Assembly: GCA_022701365.1 (NCBI GenBank)
Contig: JAKUHH010000290.1
Location: 186,001-250,000, forward strand
Reading direction: 5' to 3'
DNA from: Mycocentrospora acerina
Taxonomy: Eukaryota; Ascomycota; Dothideomycetes; Pleosporales
DNA length: 64,000 nt
A program made the translations under genes and the position numbers. The notes beneath the pieces were generated by a model. It had not been told where the DNA came from. It ran no database searches and saw only the letters and a list, made by a program, of their open reading frames with translations. Of this stretch, positions 44,469 through 55,757 are shown in pieces. Positions within the stretch are counted from its first letter, which is position 1. Every line of letters starts with the position of its first letter.

Positions 44469-45321
44469 GATGTTCGAGACGATGCTTTGTTGAAGTGGAC
44501 GACTACGAGAGAACACACGTATTTATATATATGTTGCAAATGCTAGTTCTAGCGGCTATTTCTATGAGAATATCCTAAATTAGATTGCGACTGAAGCAGC
44601 AGGCTGCAAGTAGAATCTAATACTTGAGGAAACATAATTTGCCAAAAGAGGCCTAGCGTGTTGAGGTTAGATCCTGTATCCCGAATACCGCTTTCAGAGA
44701 ACAGAGTCGCAAATATGCTGAAAACGGTTCTACAGCAGACGGCGGATCGGACAGGAGAACTTGTTTTCAACGTCCTATGGTCGTATGTGTTGGTGAGAAA
44801 AATTTGTAATTTTATAATCTCATAGTTAAAATTAATAGGTAGGCTTTGCAACGGGCCTGAACCTAGGAAGAAGGCCAAAAATTTGAAGAATTCCCCACAA
44901 GCAGCTGGGGATGTCTTACGGAGCAAGAAGAAAGAATGTCGACATGACGTGCGGTTTCTAACATAACTGTAGTTCCTCTGTAAAGTACAAGCTATTTGCT
45001 ACAAGAGAGACTAAACTAAAATGCATATTTTATCAGCAAGGAAAGGAATGTATGAGGATACACGATAAATGTAGGGATTTTTAAAAACGCTTAGTGTGGG
45101 TGTAGATTTTATAATATTAGCTAGTTCTTGTAACGTTAAAAATGTAATAATCGCTTTCGTATCAATGCGGGGTTTTACAATGCAGGTATAAAGAGACTAG
45201 TACAAACATATGCCGAATACACTACAAGTGATGTAATAGTGCAAGAACAGAGTGAGCACTGAGTAATCAAAAAAGCTATACTACAATAGTCACTGTTCCT
45301 GTATCTTAAATACATAGGTTA
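44469..45321. other. Upstream region of the recombinase, candidate element edge
   Basis: No supported gene; an open frame at 44549-44926 has poor composition. CTGTTTTC-type motifs occur at about 44690-44770. If the DUF3435 gene is a captain, the 5' end of the element should lie here or shortly beyond, because captains are usually the first gene. I could not identify a target-site duplication or terminal repeat by eye. Confidence 0.45.
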
Positions 45322-45579
45322 TGTAACGCTCACGATTCGACATTTCTTGATCTACCCCTGGATCACACCCGACACCTACCGACGTATGCCCTTAGCTAGG
45401 GTATACAACGACACAAGAAGCATAGCTATGTAGAATAGTTTTTCTATATTCTCTATAAAAAGACCTACAGATGTAGAGAATAGTATTCTTAGCGTACTCT
45501 CCTGTCCTAGCACTCCTACATGCCTTGTAGTAGATTCAGGCCCTATTCAGACCACTCTCTTCTTGCCTGCGTCATTACA
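45322..45579. mobile_element. Solo-LTR-like repeat, copy 1
   Basis: The 258-bp sequence starts TGTAACGCTCAC and ends CATTACA, so its ends are short inverted repeats of the LTR type (TGTAA...TTACA). A diverged copy in the same orientation lies at 47613-47915. Shared internal blocks include ATAGCTATGTA / TAGTTATGTA, GTATTCTTAGCGTAC / TTATTCTTAGTGTAC and TTCTTGCCTGCGT / CTTCCTGCGT. Many differences are C to T. No reverse transcriptase is near, and I saw no target duplication. Confidence 0.7.
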
Positions 45580-45740
45580 CATTCGGTTCTATCCTACCTA
45601 GCTTGCACTACTGAAAGAGGTGCAGAGATCCTGAATAGGACCAGATGAAATAGAATAGTAGGTATAGGTGATCGATGCCACGGGTCCCTCCGTAGGGGGG
45701 CCACATGACTATTGTCACATTCACCAACAAACACACTGCC

Positions 45741-46884
45741 TTATAGAATTGCGGACCAGTCCTGATTCTTCAAATACTCATTGATAGGCGTAGTTTTTAC
45801 CTCGACATCGAGATCCCAAGGATACACCACGTGCGGATCATTCCCATCATATGCATATTCATCCATGTACTAGTTCGGGGGATCAGAGAAGCTGGCAAAT
45901 AGAGAGCCGTAGCACTTACCTGGAACATGTCTGCAATCTCTCTTCCAAGGGGTCCCATGGATTGTTCTAGCAACTTGCGATCTATCTTCTGGAATGTGCA
46001 CTCTACTCCGTTCACGCGGCCCCAGATATCACACCACTCTGCCCAAGTTATCATGGAGCTCGCTCCGACCAGGTGCGTGCCTGGTTTGACCTGGGTAAGG
46101 GCCTTGACCATTGACCCTGAGGGGGGTGGGGTGAGCTTAGCGAAAAACGACATGAGTAGATGACTACATACCCGTATCGCTGTTTGGGTCGATGATGGGG
46201 AACTTTTTGTCGCCACTCATTGGTAAACTGACCTTGAAGGTTCCGTCCTCTTGTTTCTTCGGCGTGTAGTAAAGGATCTTCCAATTGCTTGCAAAGATGC
46301 CCAGTTGTAGCAGACTTGTCTTCTCCCACAACGCTGGATACGTCTCCTTTAGATACTCGACTGCGGCCCATTTACAGTCAAAGTGCAGATTGTACTGAAT
46401 CCTGCCCTGGCTTAATCCCTTGGTGTCACTGAGCGTACTAAGGACGAAGCGATCAAGGGTGGAGACATTTGCGGCGGCCGCATCAATCAAGCGTTTTGCT
46501 TGCTGAAACTCCCGCTCGGTAGCCAGTTCGTTGATGGGTCGGGTCCCGGCTTGGGCGGCGATTTCGGGATCCAGGAGGTGTTGCACAAAGTCCGTCGTAC
46601 CAAAGATGACGTCTGCGCCGTGGAAAGCTCGTTCCATGGTGCCTGGGAGATCAAGATCCCCAGATACAATGTCTGCGCCACGTGCGGCCCATTTTCTAGC
46701 CGACTCTTTCGATGGGTTTCGTGTGATGCCTCTTATCACCCAGTTGGGGTCGGTTAGAAATGTTTCCGCTACAGATGATCCCTTTTCCATCTTAGCATCA
46801 TGCAACAAGATTGGGAAGCGGTCGATATGTACGAACCTGATTTCCAGTGATGCCAACAACCGCAATAGTCTTTCTAGTATTCAT
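45741..46884 (-). CDS. NmrA-like NAD(P)-binding oxidoreductase, 327 aa
   Basis: Exons 46884-46837, 46781-46172, 46116-45920 and 45869-45741 sum to 984 nt. The first intron splits the dinucleotide-binding motif: VVGITGNQ in exon 1 and GSSVAETFL in exon 2 together make the GxxGxxG Rossmann turn. Downstream are the usual landmarks: ITRNPSKESARKWAARGAD, GDLDLPGTMERAFHGAD and VFGTTDF. NmrA-like proteins are atypical short-chain dehydrogenases, some redox sensors that lack activity and others reductases in secondary metabolism. No active-site YxxxK is clear. The gene sits between two LTR-like repeats. Confidence 0.85.
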
Positions 46885-46932
46885 ACTGATAGGCTCTGCG
46901 TTCTCTTCGTCAGGAGTAGGGCTGATTGCTAG

Positions 46933-47612
46933 ATCCTATCCTTTTCCCTTTTCCCATTTCCCATTTCCCAATCGTTTCGTACTTGTGTATTTAGATGTTT
47001 CTTTAATCCCACTTTCTGGTCAGCTCCGTGAGGATTCGTCCGAAGCCCGTGGCACGAAAAGCTGATTCCATCCAACCTTGGGCGGGAGCAGATTCGGCAG
47101 TCGGGCTGACTATTTGTCCGTCGCCAGATAAATCGTTCCAAACTTTAAGAGAAGGGAAAAGTAGGTTGGGACTTATTTAGATTTGTGATTGTCAAGCAGA
47201 GCACTTTAACAACGATGAGTAATTCTTAGTTTGAGTAGTTGCTTATAAATTTGCGTTAACTTTTGCACTGCAAAGCTTTGTTTTAAATCGCATGATGAGC
47301 AATAACCTAAAATGCTTTTAACAACAAGTAGCGATTTTTTAATAGATGACTGAAGCAACAACTGAGATGTGCAATATCTAAGGCTAATTAGTAGCTTGTT
47401 GCATTGTGTTTTAAGTCTATGCAGTTTTCAGGCTTTGAAAAAATGAAAAGAAAGAAAAATTATTGTGTATACATTTAAGAAAGATAATACTAAAAAGTCT
47501 TAAATATTGAAAACCTGTGCACTGCTAGACTTGGATAAATCGTGTCAAAATGTACAATAAGCAACAACATCACAAGGATAAGGACACTGCAGGCTACAAT
47601 TTCTCCCTATAT
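46933..47612. other. Intergenic, no gene seen
   Basis: AT-rich sequence between the NmrA-like gene and LTR copy 2. Low-complexity blocks (TTTTCCCATTTCCCATTTCCC near 46945) occur close to the gene start. Nothing else is recognised. Confidence 0.45.
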
Positions 47613-47915
47613 TGTAACACTCACATCGTGACACCTCTCCGAACCCTGTCTGACCTAGACAATTACCAGTAAAAATACCTAACCGCCCCCGATACCTATA
47701 CAATACCTTCCCAAACCTGTCCTAAGCTGGAGTACATGAGGTCACAGGAAACGTAGTTATGTATATTATTTTTTCCATATCCTTTGTATTAGACCTATAG
47801 GTTAAGATAATATTATTCTTAGTGTACCCTCCTGTCCCATCATTCCTGTATGCTTCGTGGCGGACTCAGACGGAAACCCTATTCGGATTTCTCTCTTCCT
47901 TCCTGCGTTGTTATA
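47613..47915. mobile_element. Solo-LTR-like repeat, copy 2
   Basis: This 303-bp copy starts TGTAACACTCAC and ends GTTATA, matching copy 1 at 45322-45579 end to end, with an internal length difference and many C/T changes. Both copies point the same way. An open frame reading across it on the minus strand (47802-48035) is a by-product. Confidence 0.68.
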
Positions 47916-49361
47916 CCTGGAACTTGATTGGAAAAAAAAGAAATAGGATAAACCATTAGAGTACAGGACAAAAACACTTATTTTTTCATGTTGACTACAT
48001 ATTTTCATAATATTGAAGAGAAAAGTAAACGCCAAGTCAATAGCTAGTGTTTCACGAACACTTTGTACTTTTTCTTTGCATACATTGAATTAGTCTATCG
48101 ATTTGTTGATATGCAGTGAGAACTCACTCAACTTATTTTCTCTCCCACATTGTGGAATACATCATCTCACTTTAACTCGCTCATTCATTCACCTACTCGT
48201 CCCTGATTCTTGACTCACGTCATTCATTTATTTCCTGTGCTAGAACATAGCCACCAATCCTTTGATCGGCAAACTCGGCAACTTTATATACAGCTAGCTG
48301 GCTCGCTCATTCGCTCATCCAATGGACTCCAAGGACGTGGGGAAAGGCAGCAAACAAACTTGACGCTTACCTTTGGTTCGTTCGGCACTTTAGCCACTAA
48401 TGAGACGTCGATCTTCCGCCACGAAAAAGCATATACGGTTTCAACGCTCATGACGTTGCGTTGTGCATTCTGCTGGGTTTAGTATATGCAGGGGGTGTTA
48501 GTACCAAGTACATCATTTATCGGTGGAGTTAAACTATAGACTTGGAAGATATGGTGTAGGCGGCGCTTTAGTGTTTGATGAAGGTGTGAAGTACTATGCG
48601 GTGGTATGACCAAAGTGAATTTAATAGTTGAATGATTGGCTTGCAGATATTCGATGAGACTGTAGTACCAACTTCAAGAGTAGAGAAGTGAATTGAGAAG
48701 AATCTAGATCATCCTACATACAGGGTAAGAACGAGGAGCTGGACTTTGGTTGGTAACTTGGCTCAGCTTTGTTGAGCAGTCTATTAGAGTTACATTGGAG
48801 TGTTACAATGATGAGTTTTTTCTGATGGAGAAACTTGAACAGTCGCGTTATAGCGAGCTTTTTTTGAACTGACCACCGGAGATACGAGTTATTTCGTGCC
48901 ACTTCTGGTTAGAAGACAATTTATTGAAAAAAAAGTAAGAGAGTAAATCCTGAAAAGAAGATTTTTGTAAGGTTATTCACAGAGGGCATAAAAATCTTCT
49001 ATAGTTTTATGTCATGTCGGTTCAACGGCATGAAAAAAGTAATTATACAGGTTTGCGAAAAAAAATAAGAGCAAGAAAAATTAAACAACAAAAACCACCG
49101 ACGTCATGACATGAACAAGGATAAACACAGGGAGAAGTCCTAACCCTAGAATAGAAAAGAGTCTCATTTGTGGATATGATGGCTTTCCCGAATTGGGACA
49201 TTCCTTTCAAAGTATTGCCACGACAGACACCAAGGCCTAAGATACCATATAGTGCTCTCATAGAGAACATACAATAAACGTTCTGTTTGTCTCGCAGGCT
49301 GAAGCTGTCCATCTTACTTTGCACGCTCTTGGAAACAGAGCAGCTGCATATCTCGCCATGT
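47916..49361. other. Long region without a supported gene
   Basis: About 1.4 kb. Open frames of 60-95 codons occur at 48210-48482 (plus) and at 48714-48902 and 49043-49324 (minus), but none has a domain, signal peptide or protein-like composition I can defend. Clusters of short CTCA-rich tandem motifs (TCACTCAACT, TCATTCATTC) occur around 48125-48215. Confidence 0.5.
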
Positions 49362-50024
49362 CTAGTCGCTTAGCTGGGCCAACTTGGCCGTGATCAGCGT
49401 GAGATCAGCGGTAGGAGCGGGCAGTCTAGAGACAATAGAGGGTACGACGGAGGCTACTACAGAAGGAACGACGGAGACGACTTCCGAGGGGACGACGGAG
49501 ACGACCAAAGAAGGAACAACAGAGACTACTTCTGAGGGTACGGCAGAGACGACCAAAGATGGGAGAATAGAAACGACTGCAGTAGGGAGAAGAGTGGCGA
49601 TTTCGGTAGGGAGAATGGATGGGATAATGCCACTGGGTACAATTGGGATGACCGCGGTGGGGAGAAGAGTTGGAAGAATGTCGCTGGGTACAATTGGAAT
49701 GACCTCGGTGGGGAGGATAGTTGGAAGAATGTCGCTGGGAACAGTTGGGATGACCTCGGTAGGGAGAAGAGTCGGGACGACGTCTGTGGGAAGGACCGCT
49801 CCACCAGAGGCAGTGATTGTGACTGTAGCGCTAACAGTGAAAACAGGAGCTTCGTTGTTGTTGGCGTTATCGTTTGTGTTGTCATTGTTGTTCACGTTGT
49901 TGTTCACGTTGTTGTTAACATTGTTGTTGATGTTGTTGTTGTTGCTAACTCTTTGCGCAATGGCGGCAGCTCTAGCTGAGACGAAAAAGCCAGACGCCAG
50001 TACAGCAAACGATGAGAAACGCAT
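49362..50024 (-). CDS. Secreted low-complexity repeat protein, 220 aa
   Basis: A signal peptide (residues 1-19, ending in ARAAA) is followed by an Asn-rich block (residues 28-58) and then ten or more degenerate repeats of about 13-16 residues built on LPTEVIPxVPSDI. These drift to VPSEVVSV nearer the C-terminus. The last 20 residues are helical. The repeats are also visible in the DNA. This kind of Pro/Val/Ser/Thr repeat occurs in fungal cell-wall and surface proteins. There is no GPI signal, so it is either released or held in the wall by other means. Asn-rich runs can be aggregation-prone. Confidence 0.75.
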   Translation of the reverse strand: MRFSSFAVLASGFFVSARAAAIAQRVSNNNNINNNVNNNVNNNVNNNDNTNDNANNNEAPVFTVSATVTITASGGAVLPTDVVPTLLPTEVIPTVPSDILPTILPTEVIPIVPSDILPTLLPTAVIPIVPSGIIPSILPTEIATLLPTAVVSILPSLVVSAVPSEVVSVVPSLVVSVVPSEVVSVVPSVVASVVPSIVSRLPAPTADLTLITAKLAQLSD

Positions 50025-50036
50025 GGCAGATTTCTA

Positions 50037-50750
50037 AAGTGGTAAAGGTCTTGATGAAACGAATGTGAAAATGAGTGACTAAGCAGGAAGTAAAGTGAGT
50101 GATAGCTGCTTGATTTTCCAACTACGGAGCAAACAATGGCTGCCTACTTATATCTTCCACAAAAAATCCAGAACAGCCATACCCTACAATCATGGAAATG
50201 TTTGTTATGTTGAATTTTATTAGTTTTCGTGGCGAGGACGCCAAAGTTGGATTGATAAAAGTAACGATTTTCTTCGTAAACACTTGACTGAATCTAACTC
50301 TCAGCTGCTTTACAACTTGATCGAATGCGCCACCACTTGGCAGGAAGAAGCAATCGCTTTTAAAGGTGGGTTTAAGGAGGATCGAAATCTAGTAAACACT
50401 TGTTCCTAAAAGGAAACATGATCGCCAAGACGTCTTAACAAGAAGAAACAAGAAAGGAGAGCATATGGATGAACTAGGGTAGGCGACAGTGAACAAGGAG
50501 ACGAGGGAAAACGTCGTCAAGTTGTAAAAACAACTCATTTATTGGGCCTAGGCAACAAGCTGATAAGTATTTATTGATGATTTATAGCAAAAAGGAGCAT
50601 CTCCTACGAAATGATAGTAAGGTAGAGGTCCTTTTGAATGCGGCTACAGTTATACTGAGCATATCGTCAGCGCTATTCATCACTTCGATAGATCCGAAAA
50701 AAACCTCACACCTGACGTGGGAATTTATGGTAGAATCAACCTCATCGTGC
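50037..50750. other. Intergenic gap
   Basis: No supported gene. It contains the upstream region of the secreted protein gene and the 3' flank of the NLR-like gene. A 61-codon open frame at 50574-50759 overlaps the end of the NLR gene on the other strand and is not supported. Confidence 0.45.
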
Positions 50751-53700
50751 CTACTTTGACCAAAATGCGATGAGATCATCGATATCTTGATCAACAAGCT
50801 CAGTGGGAGATTTCTTGATCTCTGGTCTATCTTCATCCCACCTGATCCTCAACTTAAGATAAGCTTGATAGCAACTTGCAAGTTCGGTCTCGGCCTCTTC
50901 TGTCTTTCCAAGACCCTTTAGTGCCTTGTGCCGCATCCAACCCGCACGTGTCTTCTCCGGCATGTAGTTGTGCGAGCCAGAATATGCATCGAGAGAATGA
51001 TCGAGAAGCGCTAGTGCCATATCATGATTATTGAGTTTGATGTTGTGCTCTGCAACTTTGACAAACACGTCAGCGGTTCGATGGTGGCGATTCCCAAGTG
51101 TAGATTTGTAGTGCATCAGTGCTCGTCGGTGAAAGTCGAGATTCGATAGCACATTTCCGAGAGCGTGCAGAAAACGGCCTGTGATGAAGGAGACGCGGTC
51201 ATCGCGACCAAATTCATCTTCACGATCATGAAGCCCTTCTAGCAGTGTATTGGTTGCTAGTTCATTCTTACCCTGTAGCCAGTACGTCAACCCAAGATTC
51301 GCAAGCTCGAATGATTTTTAGTGCGCTGGTTGTGATTTGGGAATAGGGGAACTTACTGGCAGTGAAATAGTGATTGGTTTGAATAGGGCGTACTTGCGCA
51401 TCTCCTCGATTGACTTCAAGAAACACTCTTCGCCCATCTTCCAATCGCAATTCAGCATATGTGCATTCCCTAACTCATTCCAAGATATAGCAAGGCGCAT
51501 GTCCTCAATGTCAGATTTCGAGCTGTTCTGAACCATGATTTCATTAAATCGCTTGTGATACTTCAGTGCGTCGCTTGGCTCGTTGATTTCCAGGGCAATA
51601 CATCCTCTATTATGCGTTATCTCATCCAAGGTATAGTTCAATTGCGTGAGCGTCACCGGATTCTCGTCGGCCAAGCCAGGATACTCAAGAATGCGAAGTT
51701 TCAGAGAGTCACAGATTGACTGAGCCATGTTGTTGAACAGGATCGCGTCTGGGGATTTTCCGCGTTCGTGTTGATACCATCCACTGTCGACGAGTAATCT
51801 TGCGAACTCATAATCCTCGAAAGAGTCTGGCGATGGGGCAATTGATGGGAACATAGCTTTTAGTCGCTGAATGTGGGGGAAAAGCTCCTCGCAATCTCCC
51901 CAACGCGCGATCCCATGTTTCCAAGTTAATTCCTGGAACGGCCATCTTCCGTTAACAAGCTCGACACAAGCCAAGAAATTAGCTCTAGTCTCAGATGGCC
52001 GCATCCTCGTCCTCGCCACATCTTGTACTAATCTGTGTACAAAAAGCTTATTCTCTCGTTTGTTATCAGTGATCAACGAGCGTGCTAGCAACTCATTTCG
52101 TGCCAGAAGGTAACCATCTTTGATAAGATGAACTAGTTTCGAATCTTTGTTACTCACAGACGATGTGAATAGTGACTCCGGGATTGCGTCTGGATCGAGC
52201 ATAGAGAGTATATTGATAAGGGACGCTCCGCTTTCCAGACGATCAAAGGCCCACACTGATGCTATATTGTACTGGTAGTTTGATAAAGACCTTTTGGAGA
52301 CAGAGAGGCGCCAATCTAGAAACTGGGACTCTTCCTGCTGCTCAAATGAATGAAAAAAATCTGAAAAGGAGGATTTTTGATGCGCGATTATGCCTCCCAT
52401 TTGACTGAGGGCTAATGGCAGACCACCTAAACGACTAGCAATACCTGTTGCTGCTACTCTCTCATGAGCGTTTGACTCTCGCTCTGTTAGATAAAACAAA
52501 TAATCAGTAGCTTCCGGGATATTGAAAGGTTTTAACTCTAATGATGCCGACCAAGAGTATGGATTGCGACTTGTGATCAAGATGGAACCTGGACCGTTGT
52601 ACGGCCAGAACTCGTTCAACACTTGACCATCTTCAACCCCATCAAAGACAAGTAGCCACGAGGCATATTCGGGAATCTTTTCGCCTTGATGGCGCCTTTC
52701 TTTTCGCGGGTTTACAAGCCATCGTTTCACAATATCTCTCGTGTAATTCAGGTCCATTGAATCTAGAGAATCAGCAGGCACCAAGCCTAAGTGGACAGCT
52801 ATGTCCCTATAGTCCTGTGCAATTTTTCCTACATCCTCAGCATGGACCCAGAGAATAGCATCAAAATCGTTCTTGTGCTGATTGACAAAGTGTGCCGCAA
52901 CTTGAGTTTTTCCCATGCCTCCTGGCCCATAGATAGCATAGCACCTTGGAAAACTTAAAGGCTTGTTATCTCGTGATATTTCATCGTTGCTTTTGCAAAG
53001 TGTTTGCTGAATTGTGTCAAGTGCCCAGTCTCGCCCAAAGAATTTTCTATCTTGAGAGACAGGGACTCGATATGCAGGGAGCAAAGACCCGGAAACTGCT
53101 CTCGGTGTTGTATCATCCAGAAATAATCGCTGCAAAAGAGGTTGCAGTGTCTCGTCCCGGTCATGACCAAAATATACTGGTCGTGGAATGAACCCCCAAT
53201 CTTTTTCATATGAACAATCCACTAGTGGTATGTACTCTCCGCTTGCTGAAAAAGACTCTCCGGAGTCAGCATCATCAGTGTCAGGTCGTTCATCGGCAAA
53301 TTTGAGGCTCGAGATACTGCTGAGGCTACTAGGAGATGTTCCTTCGCTCAGAACAGTCAGGTCTTTCGCTTTTCCTGTTCCAGAGCAATTTTCCAAATTT
53401 TCTTCTATCGTATCTTGCCAAGGCAAAGCTCTTACAGCAAGGATTTCCAAGTGTTCTGCTAGTCGATCTATAATCTGGTCTGATAATGAATACTCCCTCT
53501 CGTCGTCGTAAATTTTCTTCAACTCTTGTCCCATTGCGAGCTCATTTGGTAAACATAAATCTAAGGGGCAATACCTGAATGTGGCAGGTGATGGTTCTCT
53601 ACTTCGTTTGACTAAGATAGGTAGCTGCGACTCTGTAAAAGATTTCGGATGTTCTGTGCGCATATGCTTGGTATAATCTTCTGCACTTTGGAACATTATT

Positions 53701-55436
53701 CTTGCATGCGTAGGGGATGCACAAACCCATCGAATGACATGTGCTCGGAGATGCGAAGCCCAAACTCTCCGATCATAGAACAGGGTTTGATCGTTCACAC
53801 AGTCCTCAAAAACACATGTGTATGGCTCTAGGTCTCGAAGAACGTGACGTCTACAACACTATCAGCTCATTGTATGACCGTGAACCACGATTGATTATGA
53901 GAGAAGATCGTAAATTCCCCCCCAAGGTATTAGATTAAGGAAGAAGTATAGTGAAAAATAGGAAAAGGATTTCATCTGATACAAAAGTAAGAGAAAATAG
54001 AGATTCCATATGAACAACGTTTAGTCGAAGTTTTGGAGATTGGGCGTTTCGCTGCCTACTATGATAAATTCTGTAATGGAAATTTACTTCACCACGTACC
54101 TCCAATGAATCGCCTTTGTCTCCTTGATAGGCAACATTAGGTAGCAATAAGGGCACTCGAACTCCTTGCTGCCAGCTTTCGGCTTTGGAGCTGGCGGGAT
54201 TTCCACCATTTCACTAACCATGGTATGAATGGTCGTGTTGGACCTTAATTCTTCCAATGATGATGCCAGTGGAAGTGATTCTTTAGGCATAACCGAAGCC
54301 GAAGTTTGTGTTAGAGCAGGTGTCCATAATGCGCGAGGACGTTGAGCGAGTGCTACTTTTGACGGAAAGTCATCGACTATTTTGAGAGCACGAACAGTGG
54401 AATCTAATCCTCCGGTCTCGCACTCTGTCTCTTTCTCTTTTGATGTGAACGCCGAACTTGAGAGTTTTCTTTGATGACTTTTTCGGTACATAAAACGCTT
54501 TCGGCGAATAACGATGCCATGAGATAGTTTGTTTCGTAGGAAATCTGGAGCAGCAGGGTACTTTCGGTCGACGATGTCAGAAGCGAACTTTGCAAAGGCT
54601 TTGTCTATATCATTGTTTTCGTCGTCTCTAATGATAAACCGTTCTGCTTTCTCGTTCTGGCTCGTCCTGGAAGGTTGACGAATGAGACGAGCAAGTCGGA
54701 AGAGGCGATCAATGGCTTTTTCAACACTTTGGAATCTCTTTTCGAACATCGTAGTGGGTAACATCTCATCGTAAACAGAATCAGTTTCTGTACCTTGGAA
54801 AGAAGATGACACAGCAGAAGAAGCTGATAGGTCAAATGAAAGACACTCATTTGGCCCAACTACTTCAATCGGACTATCGTTGCGCGCATTCATCTGGCTG
54901 GCAGATTCAGATCTTAAGATTCCAATGGCTAACTACGAATCAGCAATTCGAATTGTTAGGCGTTCGAAAAAAGGTACAATATAAAGCTCCTCTCCTAGAA
55001 TTTGGAGCCCAGAGACACCCGCATAATATATAATATAGTAGAAAAGAAGCTGAAGACCGCATCTCAGGGCCAAATCTGGTGTCTCAGAAAGGCTTTTGAT
55101 CTCTACAGCTTTAAGATGTACGTATAGCATAGTAGAAAATTTTTGAGACTCACCTCCGCGTACCAAGTCTGTCAGGGTCATTAGAAACCCTAACACAAAT
55201 TCCTTTGTTTCTTCACTGTCTCGAAGTCTCTGGTCGAGTGAAGCATTTCCATCGGCGAAGGCTCCAATATTTCCTGCCCACATCTTGAATCGTGCCAATT
55301 GGTCCTCGATACGGCTGACATCATTGCCGATACTTGCAGCCTCATCGACTGGTTCCAGCTCCTTGTAAATCTCAACCAGCAGATTGAACTGCTCAAGGCA
55401 CTCTTGAGATTTTGTTTTGATCGCAAAAGAAGACAT
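50751..55436 (-). CDS. NLR-like protein: helical N-terminus, zinc finger, NB-ARC, TPR, 1386 aa
   Basis: Four exons join in frame: 55436-55154, 54928-54100, 53850-51357 and 51305-50751 (4161 nt), with introns of 225, 249 and 51 bp. The N-terminus (MSSFAIKTKSQECLEQF) is a helical bundle typical of this fungal class. Zinc-finger Cys/His pairs follow at about residue 355-400 (ECPYCY...HVLRDLEPYTCVFEDC). The NB-ARC domain has the P-loop GPGGMGKT (about 679), a Walker B-like WLLVFDGVED, SILITSRNP and GGLPLAL. The C-terminal 330 residues are TPR-like repeats. Proteins of this build (STAND ATPases) act as oligomerising sensors in fungal self/non-self and innate-immunity-like responses. The gene diverges from a DUF7580 gene. 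The first intron ends were chosen by phase and are the least certain. Confidence 0.88.
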
Positions 55437-55757
55437 GTCATATAACGGCTCAGTCCCAACGGCAGTTTCGGAGAGAGGGCAATCTGACCAGAATAAGAGT
55501 TTCAGACGAGGGGTTGAATGGTCTCTTCTCCTTGGTTGATAAGCAAGCTGCAACATAAGCTGCACCTGCTTACGGGGGTATTCGGGGAAAGGCTGGTATT
55601 GGTACAGATACAATGCCCAGGAGCGGGGTTCAAAATCCCAGCCTTATGACGATTTCTTTCATATCAACTCCCTAAACCAAGTAGCCTAACCCAACACCTA
55701 ATTTACTATTGATAAGTATATTCCCAATACAACCCCTTAGCAAGTTATCATTTCACA
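55437..55757. promoter_or_regulatory. Divergent promoter between the NLR-like and DUF7580 genes
   Basis: The two start codons are 321 bp apart on opposite strands. No named element is seen, though a pyrimidine-rich stretch and TTTACTATTGATAAGTATA lie nearer the DUF7580 start. The layout would allow joint control. Confidence 0.45.

Noticed and set aside
44549..44926. 125-codon ORF upstream of the recombinase
   Set aside because: Poor composition and overlap with the motif-bearing upstream region; no domain.
47802..48035. 77-codon ORF on the minus strand
   Set aside because: It reads across the LTR-like repeat and has no support.
49384..50037. 217-codon ORF on the plus strand
   Set aside because: It mirrors the repeat structure of the secreted protein on the minus strand, which has the signal peptide and plausible composition.
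55615..55650. tRNA T-arm-like sequence near 55626
   Set aside because: No matching acceptor, D-arm or anticodon stem could be built around it.
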